From Pseudomonas sp. CBZ-4 (GTDB lineage Bacteria > Pseudomonadota > Gammaproteobacteria > Pseudomonadales > Pseudomonadaceae): a stretch of 64,000 nt of DNA. The DNA lies in assembly GCF_000346755.1 (NCBI RefSeq), contig NZ_ANNV01000009.1, positions 62,001-126,000 of the forward strand, in the 5' to 3' direction. A program made the position numbers and the translations under genes. Below are positions 1 to 8,206 of the stretch, piece after piece. The notes below the pieces were generated by a model, which was not told the DNA's origin, ran no database searches, and worked only from the letters and a program-made list of their open reading frames with translations. How positions within the stretch are numbered: the first letter of the stretch is position 1; each line of letters opens with the position of its first letter.

Positions 1-597
1 GGTTTGTCGCAGATTGCCGGTGCACAATTCCTGCACGTCTATAAGCCACGCCACTGGATCAACTGCGGCCAGGCAGGTCCATTGGGCTGGACCATTCCGG
101 CGGCGCTGGGCGTGGTCAAGGCCGACCCGAGCCGCAAGGTCGTCGCGCTGTCCGGCGACTACGACTTCCAGTTCATGATCGAAGAATTGGCCGTGGGCGC
201 GCAGTTCAAGCTGCCGTACATCCACGTGGTGGTGAACAACTCCTACCTCGGCTTGATCCGTCAGGCCCAGCGCGGGTTTGAAATGGACTACTGCGTGCAG
301 CTGTCTTTCGACAACCTCAACGCCCCGGAACTCAACGGTTATGGCGTCGACCACGTGGCCGTCGCCGAAGGCCTGGGCTGCAAGGCCCTGCGCGTGTTCG
401 AGCCAGGCCAGATCCAGCCGGCGCTGCGCAAGGCGCAGGAAATGATCGAAGAATTCAAGGTGCCGGTGATCGTTGAGATTATTCTGGAGCGCGTGACCAA
501 TATTTCCATGGGCACCGAGATCAACGCCGTCAACGAATTCGAAGATCTGGCCCTGGTCGGCAACGATGCGCCGACCGCCATTTCCCTGCTCGATTAA
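1..597 (+). CDS. gcl: Glyoxylate carboligase, C-terminal part (truncated by window edge)
   Basis: Condenses two glyoxylate into tartronate semialdehyde plus CO2, a ThDP- and FAD-dependent cytosolic reaction. Only the last 198 codons are present; the frame is open to base 1, so the true start lies upstream. The fragment holds the ThDP-binding domain: [15 protein letters not shown] followed by the VVNNSYLGL stretch forms the GD(x)-to-NN cofactor motif. Full-length family members are about 590 residues. The stop lies 10 bp before hyi, and the next genes encode the following steps of the same pathway, so this is the head of a glyoxylate-utilisation operon. Confidence 0.95.
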   Translation, partial: GLSQIAGAQFLHVYKPRHWINCGQAGPLGWTIPAALGVVKADPSRKVVALSGDYDFQFMIEELAVGAQFKLPYIHVVVNNSYLGLIRQAQRGFEMDYCVQLSFDNLNAPELNGYGVDHVAVAEGLGCKALRVFEPGQIQPALRKAQEMIEEFKVPVIVEIILERVTNISMGTEINAVNEFEDLALVGNDAPTAISLLD

Positions 598-607
598 GGA
601 GAACCCT

Positions 608-1390
608 ATGCCGCGCTTTGCCGCCAACCTGTCCATGCTGTTCACCGAGCAAGACTTTCTTGCTCGCTTCAAAGCGGCCGCCGATGCGGGCTTCGAAGGT
701 GTGGAGTATCTGTTCCCGTATGAATTCAGCTCGGCTGAAATCAAGGCACAGCTCGACGCCAACGGCCTGACCCAAGTGCTGTTCAACCTGCCGGCCGGTG
801 ACTGGGCCAAGGGCGAACGCGGCCTGGCGTGCCACCCGGACCGGGTCGAGGAATTCCGCGCCGGGGTCAACCTGGCCATCGCCTACGCCCAGGTGCTGGG
901 CAACACCCAGGTCAACTGCTTGGCGGGTATCCGGCCGCAGGGCGTTGACGATGCAACGGTGGAAAAAACCTTCGTCGCCAACCTCAAGTACGCCGCCGAC
1001 AAGCTGCAAGCGGTGGGTATCAAACTGGTGATGGAGATGATCAACACCCGCGACATCCCGGGTTTCTACCTGAACAACACGGCGCAGGCCCTGTCGATCC
1101 GCGAGCAGGTGGGCAGCGCCAACCTGTTCCTGCAATACGACATCTACCACATGCAAATCATGGAAGGCGACCTGGCCCGCACCATGGCCGCGCACCTGGA
1201 TGAGATCAACCACATCCAGCTGGCGGACAACCCCGGGCGCAATGAGCCGGGGACGGGCGAGATCAACTACCGGTTCCTGTTCGAGCATCTGGACCGCATT
1301 GGATACAAGGGTTGGGTGGGTTGTGAATACAAGCCATTGACCACCACCGAAGCCGGTTTGGGCTGGCTCAAGACCCACAACGCGATCTAA
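608..1390 (+). CDS. hyi: Hydroxypyruvate isomerase
   Basis: Interconverts hydroxypyruvate and tartronate semialdehyde; 260 residues, matching the usual 258-260. It is a TIM-barrel (xylose isomerase-like) protein. Visible metal-site segments are EMINTRDIPGF, QYDIYHMQ and HIQLADNPGRNEPGTG. The start was set at the ATG 10 bp after gcl, preceded by AAGGAGA; an in-frame upstream start at 566 would run back into gcl and lacks support. It is co-transcribed with gcl and glxR by position. A REP pair follows its stop. Confidence 0.94.
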   Translation: MPRFAANLSMLFTEQDFLARFKAAADAGFEGVEYLFPYEFSSAEIKAQLDANGLTQVLFNLPAGDWAKGERGLACHPDRVEEFRAGVNLAIAYAQVLGNTQVNCLAGIRPQGVDDATVEKTFVANLKYAADKLQAVGIKLVMEMINTRDIPGFYLNNTAQALSIREQVGSANLFLQYDIYHMQIMEGDLARTMAAHLDEINHIQLADNPGRNEPGTGEINYRFLFEHLDRIGYKGWVGCEYKPLTTTEAGLGWLKTHNAI

Positions 1391-1407
1391 CCGCACCCCC
1401 CATTAAT

Positions 1408-1492
1408 GTGGGAGCTGGCTTGCCTGCGATGCAGACACCGCAGTGTTTCAGGCAAAACCGGTGGATGCCATCGCAGGCAAGCCAGCTCCCAC
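1408..1492. repeat. REP inverted pair
   Basis: Two inverted copies of the GTGGGAGCTGGCTTGCCTGCGAT element flank a spacer of about 35 bp between hyi and glxR, so a transcript would fold into a long hairpin. It lies inside an operon, where such elements can stabilise upstream mRNA or attenuate downstream expression. Confidence 0.9.
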
Positions 1493-1558
1493 ATTGGATC
1501 GTCTGTGTTCGGCAGGCTGAGACAGGCCTGCCCATCCAATAAAAAGAGGATTTTCGTC

Positions 1559-2449
1559 ATGGCTAAAATCGGATTCATCGGCACCGGCATCATGGGCCAA
1601 CCCATGGCCGCCAACCTGCAAAAAGCAGGTCACCAACTGTTCCTCTCCGAACATCACGGCAAGGCCCCGCAAGCCCTGGTCGACGCCGGCGCCATCGCCC
1701 TGGCCAGCCCGCAGCAGGTGGCCCAGGAAGCCGAGTTCATCATCGTCATGGTGCCCGACACCCCGCAGGTCGAGGACGTGTTGTTCCGCGCCGACGGCGT
1801 AGCCGCTGGCCTGTCGCCGAACAAAGTGGTGATCGACATGAGTTCGATCTCTCCCACCGCCACCAAAGCCTTCGCCGCGAAGATCAACGCGACTGGCGCG
1901 CAGTACCTCGACGCCCCGGTATCCGGCGGTGAAGTCGGCGCCAAGGCCGGCACCCTGAGCATCATGATCGGTGGCAAGCCACAGACCTTCGAACGCGCCC
2001 TGCCGCTGTTCCAGGCCATGGGCAAGAACATCACCCTGGTCGGCGGCAATGGCGACGGCCAGACTGCCAAAGTGGCCAACCAGATCATCGTCGCGCTGAA
2101 CATCCAGGCCGTGGCCGAAGCGCTGCTGTTCGCCTCCAAGAACGGCGCCGACCCGGCCAAGGTGCGTGAAGCGCTGATGGGTGGTTTTGCCTCGTCGAAG
2201 ATCTTGGAAGTGCATGGCGAGCGCATGATCAAGGGCACCTTTGATCCGGGCTTCCGCATCAACCTGCACCAGAAGGACCTGAACCTGGCGCTGGCCGGTG
2301 CCAAGGAGCTGGGGATCAACCTGCCGAACACTGCTGGCACCCAGCAAGTGTTCAGTACTTGCACCGCTATCGGTGGCGGCAACTGGGACCACTCGGCGCT
2401 GATCAAGGGCCTGGAACACATGGCCAACTTCTCGATTCGCGATAAGTAA
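1559..2449 (+). CDS. glxR: Tartronate semialdehyde reductase (2-hydroxy-3-oxopropionate reductase)
   Basis: Reduces tartronate semialdehyde to D-glycerate with NAD(P)H. It is a 296-residue member of the 3-hydroxyisobutyrate dehydrogenase family. The Rossmann motif GFIGTGIMGQPMAANL is at the N-terminus, the substrate motif DAPVSGGEVGAKAGTL near residue 120, and the catalytic Lys in GDGQTAKVANQ near residue 170. The ATG at 1559 was chosen because the Rossmann motif must be N-terminal and AAGAGGA precedes it; the longer open frame translates the REP element and is spurious. Confidence 0.95.
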   Translation: MAKIGFIGTGIMGQPMAANLQKAGHQLFLSEHHGKAPQALVDAGAIALASPQQVAQEAEFIIVMVPDTPQVEDVLFRADGVAAGLSPNKVVIDMSSISPTATKAFAAKINATGAQYLDAPVSGGEVGAKAGTLSIMIGGKPQTFERALPLFQAMGKNITLVGGNGDGQTAKVANQIIVALNIQAVAEALLFASKNGADPAKVREALMGGFASSKILEVHGERMIKGTFDPGFRINLHQKDLNLALAGAKELGINLPNTAGTQQVFSTCTAIGGGNWDHSALIKGLEHMANFSIRDK

Positions 2450-2462
2450 ACCTTAATTTGAA

Positions 2463-2482
2463 ATGCAAGCCAGCTCCCACAT
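2463..2482. repeat. Half REP element
   Basis: A single truncated copy of the GCAAGCCAGCTCCCACAT end of the REP element, without an inverted partner, between glxR and ttuD. Confidence 0.7.
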
Positions 2483-2539
2483 TTGATCGCATTCCAATTG
2501 CTGCACCCCTAATAACAAGAATCCCCCGGGAGCCCGCTT

Positions 2540-3820
2540 ATGTCGGTCGATCCGCAACACCTGCTTCGCGAGCTGTTTGCCACAGCCATCGACGCCGCCC
2601 ACCCCCGGCAAGTCCTCGAACCCTACCTGCCCGCCGACCGCAGCGGCCGGGTGATCGTGATCGGCGCCGGCAAGGCCGCCGCCGCCATGGCCCTCGTTGT
2701 CGAAAACTGCTGGCAAGGTGAAGTCTCCGGCCTGGTGGTCACCCGCTACGGCCACGGCGCGCCCTGCAAGAAAATCGAAGTGGTCGAAGCCGCCCACCCC
2801 GTGCCCGATGCCGCCGGCCTGGCCGTGGCCAAGCGCGTGCTGGCCCTGATCAGCAACTTGAGCGAAGACGATCGCGTGATCTTCCTGCTGTCGGGCGGCG
2901 GCTCGGCCCTGCTGGCGCTGCCAGCCGAAGGCATCACCCTGGCCGACAAGCAAGCCGTCAACAAAGCCCTGCTCAAATCCGGCGCCACCATTGGCGAGAT
3001 GAATTGCGTGCGCAAGCACCTCTCGGCGATCAAGGGCGGCCGCCTGGCGAAAGCCGCTTGGCCCGCGACGGTGTACACCTACGCGATTTCCGATGTGCCG
3101 GGCGACCAGGCCACGGTGATCGCCTCCGGCCCCACCGTCGGCGACCCGAGCACCTCGGCCCAGGCCCTGGCGATCCTCAAGCGCTACCACATCGACGCCC
3201 CCGCCGCCGTGCGCAGCTGGCTACAGAACCCCGCGTCGGAAACCGTCAAGCCCGGCGACCCGGCGCTGGCGCGCAGCCACTTCCAACTGATCGCCCGCCC
3301 GCAGCAATCCCTCGAAGCGGTGGCAGTCAAAGTCCGCCAGGCCGGGTTCAGCCCGCTGATCCTCGGCGACCTCGAAGGTGAAGCGCGGGACGTGGCCAAG
3401 GTGCACGCCGGGATCGCCCGGCAGATCGTGCAACACGGCCAACCGCTGGCGGCGCCGTGCGTGATCCTCTCCGGCGGTGAAACCACCGTCACCGTGCGCG
3501 GCAATGGCCGTGGCGGGCGCAACGCGGAATTCCTCCTGAGCCTCACCGACAGCCTCAAGGGCCTGCCCGGCGTGTACGCCCTGGCCGGCGACACCGACGG
3601 CATCGACGGTTCCGAAGACAACGCCGGCGCGATCATGACCCCATGCAGCTATGCGCGCGCCGAAGCCCTGGGCCTGTCGGCCAGCGACGAGTTGGACAAC
3701 AACAATGGCTACGGCTACTTCGCCGCGCTCGACGGGTTGATCGTCACCGAACCGACGCGCACCAACGTCAACGACTTCCGCGCCATCCTGATTCTTGAGA
3801 CTGCCAAACATGACGCCTGA
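2540..3820 (+). CDS. ttuD: Glycerate 2-kinase / hydroxypyruvate reductase family (MOFRL), TtuD
   Basis: A 426-residue MOFRL/GCKA family protein annotated either as glycerate 2-kinase or as hydroxypyruvate reductase; in this operon glycerate phosphorylation would feed lower glycolysis. Motifs are VIGAGKAAAAMA near residue 40, the glycine-rich LLSGGGSALLALPAEG near 115, and the C-terminal MOFRL signatures SGGETTVTVRGNGRGGRN and AGDTDGIDGSEDNAGA. The ATG at 2540 follows CGGGAG. Its 3' end overlaps the pyruvate kinase start by 11 bp, implying coupled translation. Which of the two proposed activities dominates cannot be read from sequence. Confidence 0.92.
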   Translation: MSVDPQHLLRELFATAIDAAHPRQVLEPYLPADRSGRVIVIGAGKAAAAMALVVENCWQGEVSGLVVTRYGHGAPCKKIEVVEAAHPVPDAAGLAVAKRVLALISNLSEDDRVIFLLSGGGSALLALPAEGITLADKQAVNKALLKSGATIGEMNCVRKHLSAIKGGRLAKAAWPATVYTYAISDVPGDQATVIASGPTVGDPSTSAQALAILKRYHIDAPAAVRSWLQNPASETVKPGDPALARSHFQLIARPQQSLEAVAVKVRQAGFSPLILGDLEGEARDVAKVHAGIARQIVQHGQPLAAPCVILSGGETTVTVRGNGRGGRNAEFLLSLTDSLKGLPGVYALAGDTDGIDGSEDNAGAIMTPCSYARAEALGLSASDELDNNNGYGYFAALDGLIVTEPTRTNVNDFRAILILETAKHDA

Positions 3821-5225
3821 CAAGAAGGTCAAAATCCTCGCCACCCTGGGCCCCGCCACCGACGGCATCGACGACATCCGCGAGCTGGTGGAAGCCGGGG
3901 TGAATATCTTCCGCCTCAACTTCAGCCACGGCGACCATGCCGACCACGCCCAGCGCTACCAGTGGATTCGCCAAGTGGAGCGCCAGCTGAACTACCCGCT
4001 GGGCATCCTCATGGACCTGCAAGGGCCGAAGCTGCGCGTCGGCCGTTTTGCCGAGGGCAAGGTGCAACTGGTGCGCGGCCAGGCCCTGCGCCTGGACCTG
4101 GACCCGACCCCGGGCGACCAGTGCCGGGTCAACCTGCCACACCCGGAAATCATCGCGGCGCTGGAGCCCGGCATGGACCTGTTGCTGGACGACGGCAAGC
4201 TGCGCCTGCGGGTCATCACCAAACACGCCGAGGCCATCGACACCACCGTGCTGAATGGCGGCGAGCTGTCTGACCGCAAAGGCGTGAACGTCCCACAAGC
4301 CTTGCTGGAACTGAGCCCCTTGACCGCCAAGGATCGGCGCGACTTGAGCTTTGGCCTGGAACTCGGCGTGGACTGGGTGGCGCTGTCGTTTGTGCAACGC
4401 CCGGAAGACATCCGCGAAGCCCGCGAGCTGATCGGCGACAAAGCGTTCTTGATGGCCAAGATCGAGAAACCGTCGGCCGTGCAGCGCCTGCAGGAAATCG
4501 CCGAACTGAGCGACGCGATCATGGTGGCCAGAGGGGATCTGGGCGTGGAAGTGCCGGCCGAGAGCGTGCCGCAGATCCAGAAAGACATCATCAGCGTCTG
4601 TCGCCAGCTGGGCAAGCCGGTGGTGGTGGCCACGCAGATGCTCGAATCCATGCGCTTCTCCCCGGCGCCGACCCGTGCCGAGGTGACCGATGTGGCCAAC
4701 GCGGTGGCCGAAGGCGCGGATGCGGTGATGTTGTCGGCGGAGACCGCGTCGGGCGAGTACCCGCTGGAAGCCGTGCAGATGATGAGCAAGATCATCCGCC
4801 AGGTGGAGAGCGGCCCGGATTACCAGGCGCAACTGGATGTGAGCCGGCCGAAGGCGGATGCCACCGTGTCGGATGCCATCAGCTGCGCGATCCGCCGGAT
4901 CAGCAACATCCTGCCGGTGGCGGTGCTGGTCAACTACAGCGAGTCCGGCAGCTCCAGCCTGCGCGCGGCGCGGGAACGGCCGGTGGCGCCGATCCTCAAC
5001 CTCACGCCGAACCTGTCCACGGCGCGGCGCTTGAGCGTGGCGTGGGGGGTGCACTCGGTGGTCAATGACCGGCTGCGCCAGGTGGACGAGGTGTGCTCGA
5101 CGGCGCTGGAGATTGCCCAGGCCCAGGGCATGGCGCAGCGCGGGGATACTCTGGTGATTACCGCGGGGGTGCCGTTTGGGCAGCCGGGGTCGACCAATTC
5201 GCTGCGTATCGAGACGTTGATTTAG
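3810..5225 (+). CDS. pyk: Pyruvate kinase
   Basis: Converts PEP + ADP to pyruvate + ATP. It has 471 residues, the normal length. Ordered motifs are LATLGPATDG, the nucleotide-site FRLNFSHGD, MDLQGPKLRVGR, the active-site lysine segment AKIEKPSA, VARGDLGVE, TQMLESM and MLSAETASGEYP. The C-terminal allosteric domain is present. The ATG at 3810 lies inside the last codons of ttuD; a TTG at 3795 in the same frame is less likely. Being last in a glyoxylate operon, it would finish the route glyoxylate to glycerate to phosphoglycerate to pyruvate. This is probably the second, pathway-specific pyruvate kinase of the cell. Confidence 0.95.
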   Translation: MTPDKKVKILATLGPATDGIDDIRELVEAGVNIFRLNFSHGDHADHAQRYQWIRQVERQLNYPLGILMDLQGPKLRVGRFAEGKVQLVRGQALRLDLDPTPGDQCRVNLPHPEIIAALEPGMDLLLDDGKLRLRVITKHAEAIDTTVLNGGELSDRKGVNVPQALLELSPLTAKDRRDLSFGLELGVDWVALSFVQRPEDIREARELIGDKAFLMAKIEKPSAVQRLQEIAELSDAIMVARGDLGVEVPAESVPQIQKDIISVCRQLGKPVVVATQMLESMRFSPAPTRAEVTDVANAVAEGADAVMLSAETASGEYPLEAVQMMSKIIRQVESGPDYQAQLDVSRPKADATVSDAISCAIRRISNILPVAVLVNYSESGSSSLRAARERPVAPILNLTPNLSTARRLSVAWGVHSVVNDRLRQVDEVCSTALEIAQAQGMAQRGDTLVITAGVPFGQPGSTNSLRIETLI

Positions 5226-5240
5226 CGTCTGTTCGGGCCT

Positions 5241-5314
5241 CATCGCGGGCAAGCCCGCTCCCACATTTTGAACGTATTCGCAATTCAAGTGTGGGAGCTG
5301 GCTTGCCTGCGATA
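5241..5314. repeat. REP inverted pair
   Basis: CATCGCGGGCAAGCCCGCTC on the left and GTGGGAGCTGGCTTGCCTGC on the right, facing each other across a spacer of about 22 bp between pyk and the urea transporter. The arms belong to two sub-variants (GGGCAAGCCCG versus GCTTGCCTGCG). Confidence 0.9.
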
Positions 5315-5344
5315 AGGGCAACTCGGTCTAACTGACTTACCCCT

Positions 5345-6208
5345 ATGCATAACCCAACTTGCCCCGACTGGGCCGAAGCCCTGCTCAACGGCTTCAGCCA
5401 GATATTCCTGCAGCGCCAACCACTGTGCGGCCTGCTGTGCCTGCTGGCCATCCTGATCAGCGCCCCGGCCTTGTTCGGCGGCGCGTTGCTCGGTGGCGTC
5501 GCGGGTTTGCTCACGGCCCAGCGCCGGGGTTATCCCAAGGCCGAGCGTCAGGCCGGGCTCTATAGCTATAACGGCGTGCTGCTGGGCTTGTTGATCAGCC
5601 AGCACTTCGCCTGGTCGGCCTTGTTGCCGCCGCTGATCCTGGCGTGCGGCGGCCTGGCGGCGATGCTCACGCGTCAATGGCTGAAACAGACAGCCTTGCC
5701 GCCCTACACAGCGCCCTTCGTGGGCCTGGGTTGGTTGCTGCTGGGCACGGTGCCGCCAGGCGACCTTGCCCTGGTCGAACCGGATACCCTCGCCGTCGTT
5801 GCCGCGCCCTTTACCGGGCTCGCACAAATCATGCTACTGGACCAACCGGCGGCGGGCGTACTGATTGCCCTTGGCCTGTGGCTGGCCAACCGGCGCGCCG
5901 CACTATGGGCCTTGCTCGGTGCCAGTCTCGGCGTGCTGGTCGCGCTGCTGCTGGACGACGCCACCGGTGCCCTCCTTGGCCTACACAGTTACAACCCGGC
6001 GCTGGCCGCACTGGCCCTGAGCCAAGTGCGCCGCCAACCCTGGCTACCACTGCTGGGCATAGGCCTGTCGATCCTCTTGATGCCAGCCTTCGCCGCCCTG
6101 CACCTGCCCGCGCTTACGGCACCGTTCATCCTCGCCTGCTGGCTGGTGCGCGCCGGTGTTCGCACGCTTCAGAAACCCCGCATGGACAGCCCCTTCGAAT
6201 CCCCCTAG
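5345..6208 (+). CDS. Urea transporter (UT family)
   Basis: A 287-residue integral membrane protein of the urea channel family. Hydrophobic segments cover nearly the whole length. Family-typical features are an N-terminal NGFSQIFLQ, YNGVLLGLLI near residue 77 and its pseudo-repeat counterpart YNPALAALAL near residue 217, reflecting the internal two-fold repeat of these channels. Its position after the glyoxylate operon fits use of ureides or purines, where urea and glyoxylate are released together. Urease genes are not in the window. The next gene starts 31 bp after its stop. Confidence 0.85.
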   Translation: MHNPTCPDWAEALLNGFSQIFLQRQPLCGLLCLLAILISAPALFGGALLGGVAGLLTAQRRGYPKAERQAGLYSYNGVLLGLLISQHFAWSALLPPLILACGGLAAMLTRQWLKQTALPPYTAPFVGLGWLLLGTVPPGDLALVEPDTLAVVAAPFTGLAQIMLLDQPAAGVLIALGLWLANRRAALWALLGASLGVLVALLLDDATGALLGLHSYNPALAALALSQVRRQPWLPLLGIGLSILLMPAFAALHLPALTAPFILACWLVRAGVRTLQKPRMDSPFESP

Positions 6209-6239
6209 GCTTGCTCGACATCTGATTCAGGCGGGCTTT

Positions 6240-7064
6240 ATGGACAGCAACAACGACTGGCGCCAACGGCTCTACGTCATGATTTTCCAGACCGACACCA
6301 ATGCCGGGCGGCGCTTTGACGGCATCTTGCTGCTGATCATCCTCGCCAGCCTGGTGATCGTGATGCTCGACAGCATCGACGAGGTGCACCAGAACTACGC
6401 CGACGTGCTGGCCTACATCGAGTGGGGCTTCACCATCATCTTCGCCATCGAGTACGGGCTGCGGCTGTATTGCTCGCCCAAGCCGTTGCGCTATGCCTTC
6501 AGCTTTTACGGGCTGGTGGACTTGCTGGCCATCGTGCCGGGCATCCTCGCCCTGTATTACAGCGACGCGCAGTACCTGTTGATCATCCGCATCATCCGCA
6601 TGCTGCGCATCTTCCGTGTGCTCAAGCTCAGCCCCTACCTCAAGCAGGCCAACTACCTGATGGCGGCGCTGCGCGGCAGCAAGCAGAAGATCGTGGTGTT
6701 CCTGGTCAGCGTGTGCACCCTGGTGACGGTGTTCGGCACCCTGATGTACGTGATCGAAGGCCCGGAACACGGCTTTACCAGCATTCCCAAGGGCATCTAC
6801 TGGGCCATCGTGACCCTGACCACCGTGGGCTTTGGCGATATCGTGCCGAAGACGCCCTTGGGCCAGGTGATTTCTTCGCTGGTGATGATCACCGGTTATT
6901 CGATCATTGCCGTGCCCACCGGGATTTTCACCGCCGAACTGGCCAGTGCCATGCGCGGTGAGCAGCTGCAACACGACTGCCCGGTGTGCAAGAAAAGCAG
7001 CCATGAGCCCAACGCGGCATTCTGCGCACGCTGTGGGAGTAATCTTTTTCGTAAAGTGGAATAA
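6240..7064 (+). CDS. Voltage-gated-type potassium channel with C-terminal zinc ribbon
   Basis: A six-TM K+ channel of 274 residues. The S1-S4 part includes an arginine-bearing S4-like helix (IIRIIRMLRIFRVLKL), and the pore carries the selectivity filter TLTTVGFGDIVP near residue 196. The cytoplasmic tail after S6 is short and ends in CPVCKK, about 15 residues, then CARCGSNLF, a four-cysteine zinc ribbon. The ATG at 6240 was taken because it precedes the first conserved channel segment; the longer frame runs into the urea transporter gene. The ribbon is not part of the core channel fold; it may sense redox or metal state or act in assembly (inference). Confidence 0.88.
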   Translation: MDSNNDWRQRLYVMIFQTDTNAGRRFDGILLLIILASLVIVMLDSIDEVHQNYADVLAYIEWGFTIIFAIEYGLRLYCSPKPLRYAFSFYGLVDLLAIVPGILALYYSDAQYLLIIRIIRMLRIFRVLKLSPYLKQANYLMAALRGSKQKIVVFLVSVCTLVTVFGTLMYVIEGPEHGFTSIPKGIYWAIVTLTTVGFGDIVPKTPLGQVISSLVMITGYSIIAVPTGIFTAELASAMRGEQLQHDCPVCKKSSHEPNAAFCARCGSNLFRKVE

Positions 7065-7157
7065 GCAAAGTGCGTTTTAATCTTTAAACGTCTATGCAGG
7101 CCCGGCTATAGTCGCTGGCAAATTGCCGTCATCTTCTCGAACAACAAGGAATGAGCA

Positions 7158-8162
7158 GTGAAAAAACTCGTAAGCGCCTCCCTACTGGCCGCCGGTCTTG
7201 CCCTGGCGGGCGCCGTCCAGGCTGCCCCCGTGACACTGCTTAACGTCTCCTACGACGTGATGCGCGATTTCTACAAGGACTACAACGCCGCGTTCCAGAA
7301 GCACTGGGACGCCGAGCACCCAGACGACAAGCTGACCTTGCAAATGTCCTTCGGCGGTTCGAGCAAACAAGCGCGTTCGGTGATCGACGGCCTGCCCGCT
7401 GACGTGATCACCATGAACATGGCCACCGACATCAACGCCCTGGTGGACAACGGCAAACTGGTGCCGGACAACTGGGTCACCCGCCTGCCGAACAACAGCG
7501 CACCGTTCACCTCCGCCACCGTATTCATCGTGCGCAAAGGCAACCCAAAAGCCCTGAAAGACTGGCCAGACCTGTTGAAAGATGGCGTGCAAGTGATCGT
7601 GCCCAACCCGAAAACCTCGGGTAACGGCCGCTACACCTACCTGTCGGCCTGGGGTTATGTGCTGAAGAACGGCGGCGACGAAAACAAGGCCAAGGCCTTT
7701 GTCGGCAAGCTGTTCAAACAAGCACCGGTACTCGATACCGGCGGCCGTGCCGCCACCACCACGTTCATGACCAACCAGATCGGCGACGTGCTGGTGACGT
7801 TCGAGAACGAAGCGGAAATGATCGCCCGTGAATTCGGCCGTGACCAGTTCGAAGTGATCTACCCAAGCGTCTCCGCCGAAGCCGAGCCACCGGTGTCGGT
7901 GGTCGACAAAGTGGTCGAGAAGAAAGGCACACGCGCGGCAGCCGAAGACTACTTGAAGTACCTGTGGTCGGCAGAAGGCCAGGAAATCGCGGCCAACAAT
8001 TACCTGCGTCCACGTGACCCGAAAGTGCTGGCCAAGTACACCGACCGCTTCCCGAAAGTCGACTTCCTGTCGGTGGAGAAGACCTTTGGTGACTGGCGCA
8101 CCGTGCAGAAAACCCACTTCAATGATGGTGGGGTGTTTGACCAGATCTACAGCGGCCAATAA
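7158..8162 (+). CDS. sbp: Sulfate/thiosulfate ABC transporter periplasmic binding protein
   Basis: Delivers sulfate to a CysTWA-type ABC importer. It has 334 residues with a clear signal peptide (KKLVSASLLAAGLALAG, cleavage after VQA). Family signatures are LLNVSYDVMRDFYKDYN at the mature N-terminus, SFGGSSKQARSVIDGLPADV, and NPKTSGNGRYTYLSAWGY. The start is a GTG at 7158, 5 bp after an out-of-frame ATG; AAGGA lies just upstream. No permease or ATPase genes adjoin it, so this is an orphan binding protein, as for CysP near the same K+ channel in P. aeruginosa. CysB control is likely but no site was identified. Confidence 0.93.
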   Translation: MKKLVSASLLAAGLALAGAVQAAPVTLLNVSYDVMRDFYKDYNAAFQKHWDAEHPDDKLTLQMSFGGSSKQARSVIDGLPADVITMNMATDINALVDNGKLVPDNWVTRLPNNSAPFTSATVFIVRKGNPKALKDWPDLLKDGVQVIVPNPKTSGNGRYTYLSAWGYVLKNGGDENKAKAFVGKLFKQAPVLDTGGRAATTTFMTNQIGDVLVTFENEAEMIAREFGRDQFEVIYPSVSAEAEPPVSVVDKVVEKKGTRAAAEDYLKYLWSAEGQEIAANNYLRPRDPKVLAKYTDRFPKVDFLSVEKTFGDWRTVQKTHFNDGGVFDQIYSGQ

Positions 8163-8176
8163 AGCCTGAGTCAGCC

Positions 8177-8202
8177 AAAAGCCCCTGAATCCAGGGGCTT
8201 TT
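8177..8202 (+). terminator. Rho-independent terminator after sbp
   Basis: GCCCCTG and CAGGGGC pair around an AATC loop, with four A before and four T after, so it can terminate in both directions. It sits 14 bp past the sbp stop and just beyond the stop of the convergent minus-strand gene. Confidence 0.93.
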
Positions 8203-8206
8203 ACTT

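Noticed and set aside
1408..1492. Candidate small-RNA gene formed by REP hairpins
   Set aside because: The same inverted pair appears at least eight times in intergenic gaps, so it is a REP element.
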